From positions 1 through 6,461 of the forward strand of contig JAEWZA010000213.1 of the NCBI GenBank assembly GCA_023395575.1: a stretch of 6,461 nucleotides of DNA. Reading direction: 5' to 3'. Under the pieces are notes generated by a model. The model worked only from the letters and a program-made list of their open reading frames with translations, was not told the origin of the DNA and did not search any database. The position numbers and the translations under genes are program-made. Below, in pieces: positions 5,750 to 6,461 of this stretch. The stretch's first letter is position 1, and each line of letters opens with the position of its first letter. The DNA comes from Bacillota bacterium (GTDB lineage Bacteria; Bacillota; Clostridia; Acetivibrionales; DSM-1351).

Positions 5750-5871
5750 CGAAAAAATACACACGCATCAGTCAGTTTGTTAGAGTGTCAGCAAGGGCTG
5801 ATTCAACTCAATTTAACATGTTGAGTTTGCAATGATGCGGAGGTATTAACTTTAACGGAGGTGTTTTTATT
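5750..5871 (+). promoter_or_regulatory. Structured 5' leader of rpsB, candidate S2 autoregulatory RNA
   Basis: A closing stem, CGCATCA (5764-5770) with TGATGCG (5833-5839), encloses two hairpins: TCAGC-AAGG-GCTGA (5788-5801) and AACTCAA/TTGAGTT with a 9-nt loop (5805-5827). This makes a three-way-junction-like fold. The 3' strand of the closing stem touches an upstream GGAGG (5839-5843). GTCAG occurs twice (5771-5775 and 5787-5791) and both copies can pair with CTGA near 5798, suggesting alternative folds. There is no T tract, so control would be translational. Feedback by S2 on its own leader is established in E. coli; whether this leader works that way is inference. Confidence 0.6.
5857..5863 (+). 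promoter_or_regulatory. Ribosome binding site of rpsB
   Basis: GGAGGTG lies 8 nt before the ATG at 5872, a strong Shine-Dalgarno site. A second copy, GGAGGT at 5839-5844, lies 18 nt further upstream at the foot of the leader stem; no start codon follows it at a usable distance. Confidence 0.9.
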
Positions 5872-6461
5872 ATGGCAGTTATTTCAATGAAACAACTATT
5901 GGAGGCAGGTGTTCACTTCGGTCATCAGACTAGAAGATGGAATCCTAAGATGGCAGAGTATATCTTTACAGAGCGTAATGGTATATACATCATAGACCTT
6001 CAGAAAACAGTAAAGAAAGTTGACGATGCATACTTCTTTATTAGAGAAGTAGCAATGGCTGGACAGGATGTTCTATTTGTAGGAACAAAGAAACAAGCTC
6101 AGGATTCTATTAAAGAAGAAGCTGAGAGAAGCGGACAATTCTTCGTAAACAACAGATGGTTGGGTGGAATGCTCACAAACTTCAAAACTATCCGTAAGAG
6201 AATTGACAGATTAAATCAGTTAAATGCTATGGAAGCTGATGGAACTTTTGAAGTTCTACCTAAAAAAGAAGTTATCAAGTTGAAAAAGGAAATGGAAGAT
6301 CTTGAGAAGAATCTTGGCGGTATCAAGAACTTGAAAAAGATTCCAGGTGCAATGTTTGTTGTTGACCCACGCAAGGAAAGAAATGCAATCCTTGAAGCTA
6401 AGAAGTTAGGTATTCCAGTTGTAGCTATAGTTGATACAAACTGTGATCCTGATGAAGTTGA
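5872..6461 (+). CDS. rpsB: 30S ribosomal protein S2, 3' end beyond window
   Basis: Component of the small ribosomal subunit, located between head and body on the solvent side and required for translation. The first 196 residues are present and the frame is still open at the window edge; bacterial S2 is usually about 230-260 residues. The S2 hallmarks are clear: the N-terminal MKQLLEAGVHFGHQTRRWNPKM, IYIIDLQKT near 39-47, VLFVGTKKQA near 67-76, NNRWLGGMLTNF near 91-102, a coiled-coil-like Lys/Glu-rich insertion about 125-150, and PGAMFVVDPRKE followed by GIPVVAIVDTNCDPD. The ATG at 5872 has an ideal ribosome binding site. It has its own promoter and leader; in most bacteria tsf (EF-Ts) follows, which would lie outside this window. 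Nothing in the protein looks unusual. Confidence 0.98.
   Translation, partial: MAVISMKQLLEAGVHFGHQTRRWNPKMAEYIFTERNGIYIIDLQKTVKKVDDAYFFIREVAMAGQDVLFVGTKKQAQDSIKEEAERSGQFFVNNRWLGGMLTNFKTIRKRIDRLNQLNAMEADGTFEVLPKKEVIKLKKEMEDLEKNLGGIKNLKKIPGAMFVVDPRKERNAILEAKKLGIPVVAIVDTNCDPDEV

Overview
The window looks like AT-rich chromosomal DNA of a Gram-positive Firmicute, most likely class Clostridia. The reasons are A/T-dominated intergenic regions, strong GGAGG ribosome binding sites, sigma-A type promoters, a ribosomal protein S2 of clostridial character and a MATE transporter of clostridial type. The order-level assignment is inference, because no 16S or other diagnostic marker is present.

Layout from left to right: (1) the 3' part of a Zn/Cd/Pb-type P1B heavy-metal ATPase on the + strand (to 1489), ending in an inverted repeat; (2) a MATE-family multidrug/Na+ antiporter on the + strand (1700-3034, TTG start) with its own candidate promoter; (3) a convergent intergenic region (3035-3361) holding a roughly 90-bp imperfect hairpin that reads as a terminator; (4) a secreted 595-residue protein on the - strand (5149-3362), with a signal peptide, two tandem carbohydrate-binding-like modules and a C-terminal M60-like zinc metallopeptidase domain (HELGH...E), driven by a perfect TTGACA-17-TATAAT promoter; (5) a 720-bp gap whose centre (about 5383-5674) is a large imperfect palindrome with a Y-shaped tip, unexplained by any coding gene; (6) the promoter, structured leader and first 196 codons of rpsB (30S ribosomal protein S2) on the + strand, running off the window end.

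The genes do not form one operon. The two + strand transporters are separated by a hairpin and a promoter, the metallopeptidase is a convergent single-gene unit, and rpsB begins a housekeeping unit (usually rpsB-tsf) facing away from it. Both export pumps deal with toxic compounds or metals; the peptidase probably acts outside the cell on glycosylated or polysaccharide-associated protein.

The most notable non-coding signals are the 5383-5674 palindrome (foldback/MITE-like element or structured RNA), the folded rpsB leader with tandem Shine-Dalgarno copies, and a 13-nt perfect complementarity between the predicted 5' and 3' untranslated ends of the metallopeptidase mRNA.
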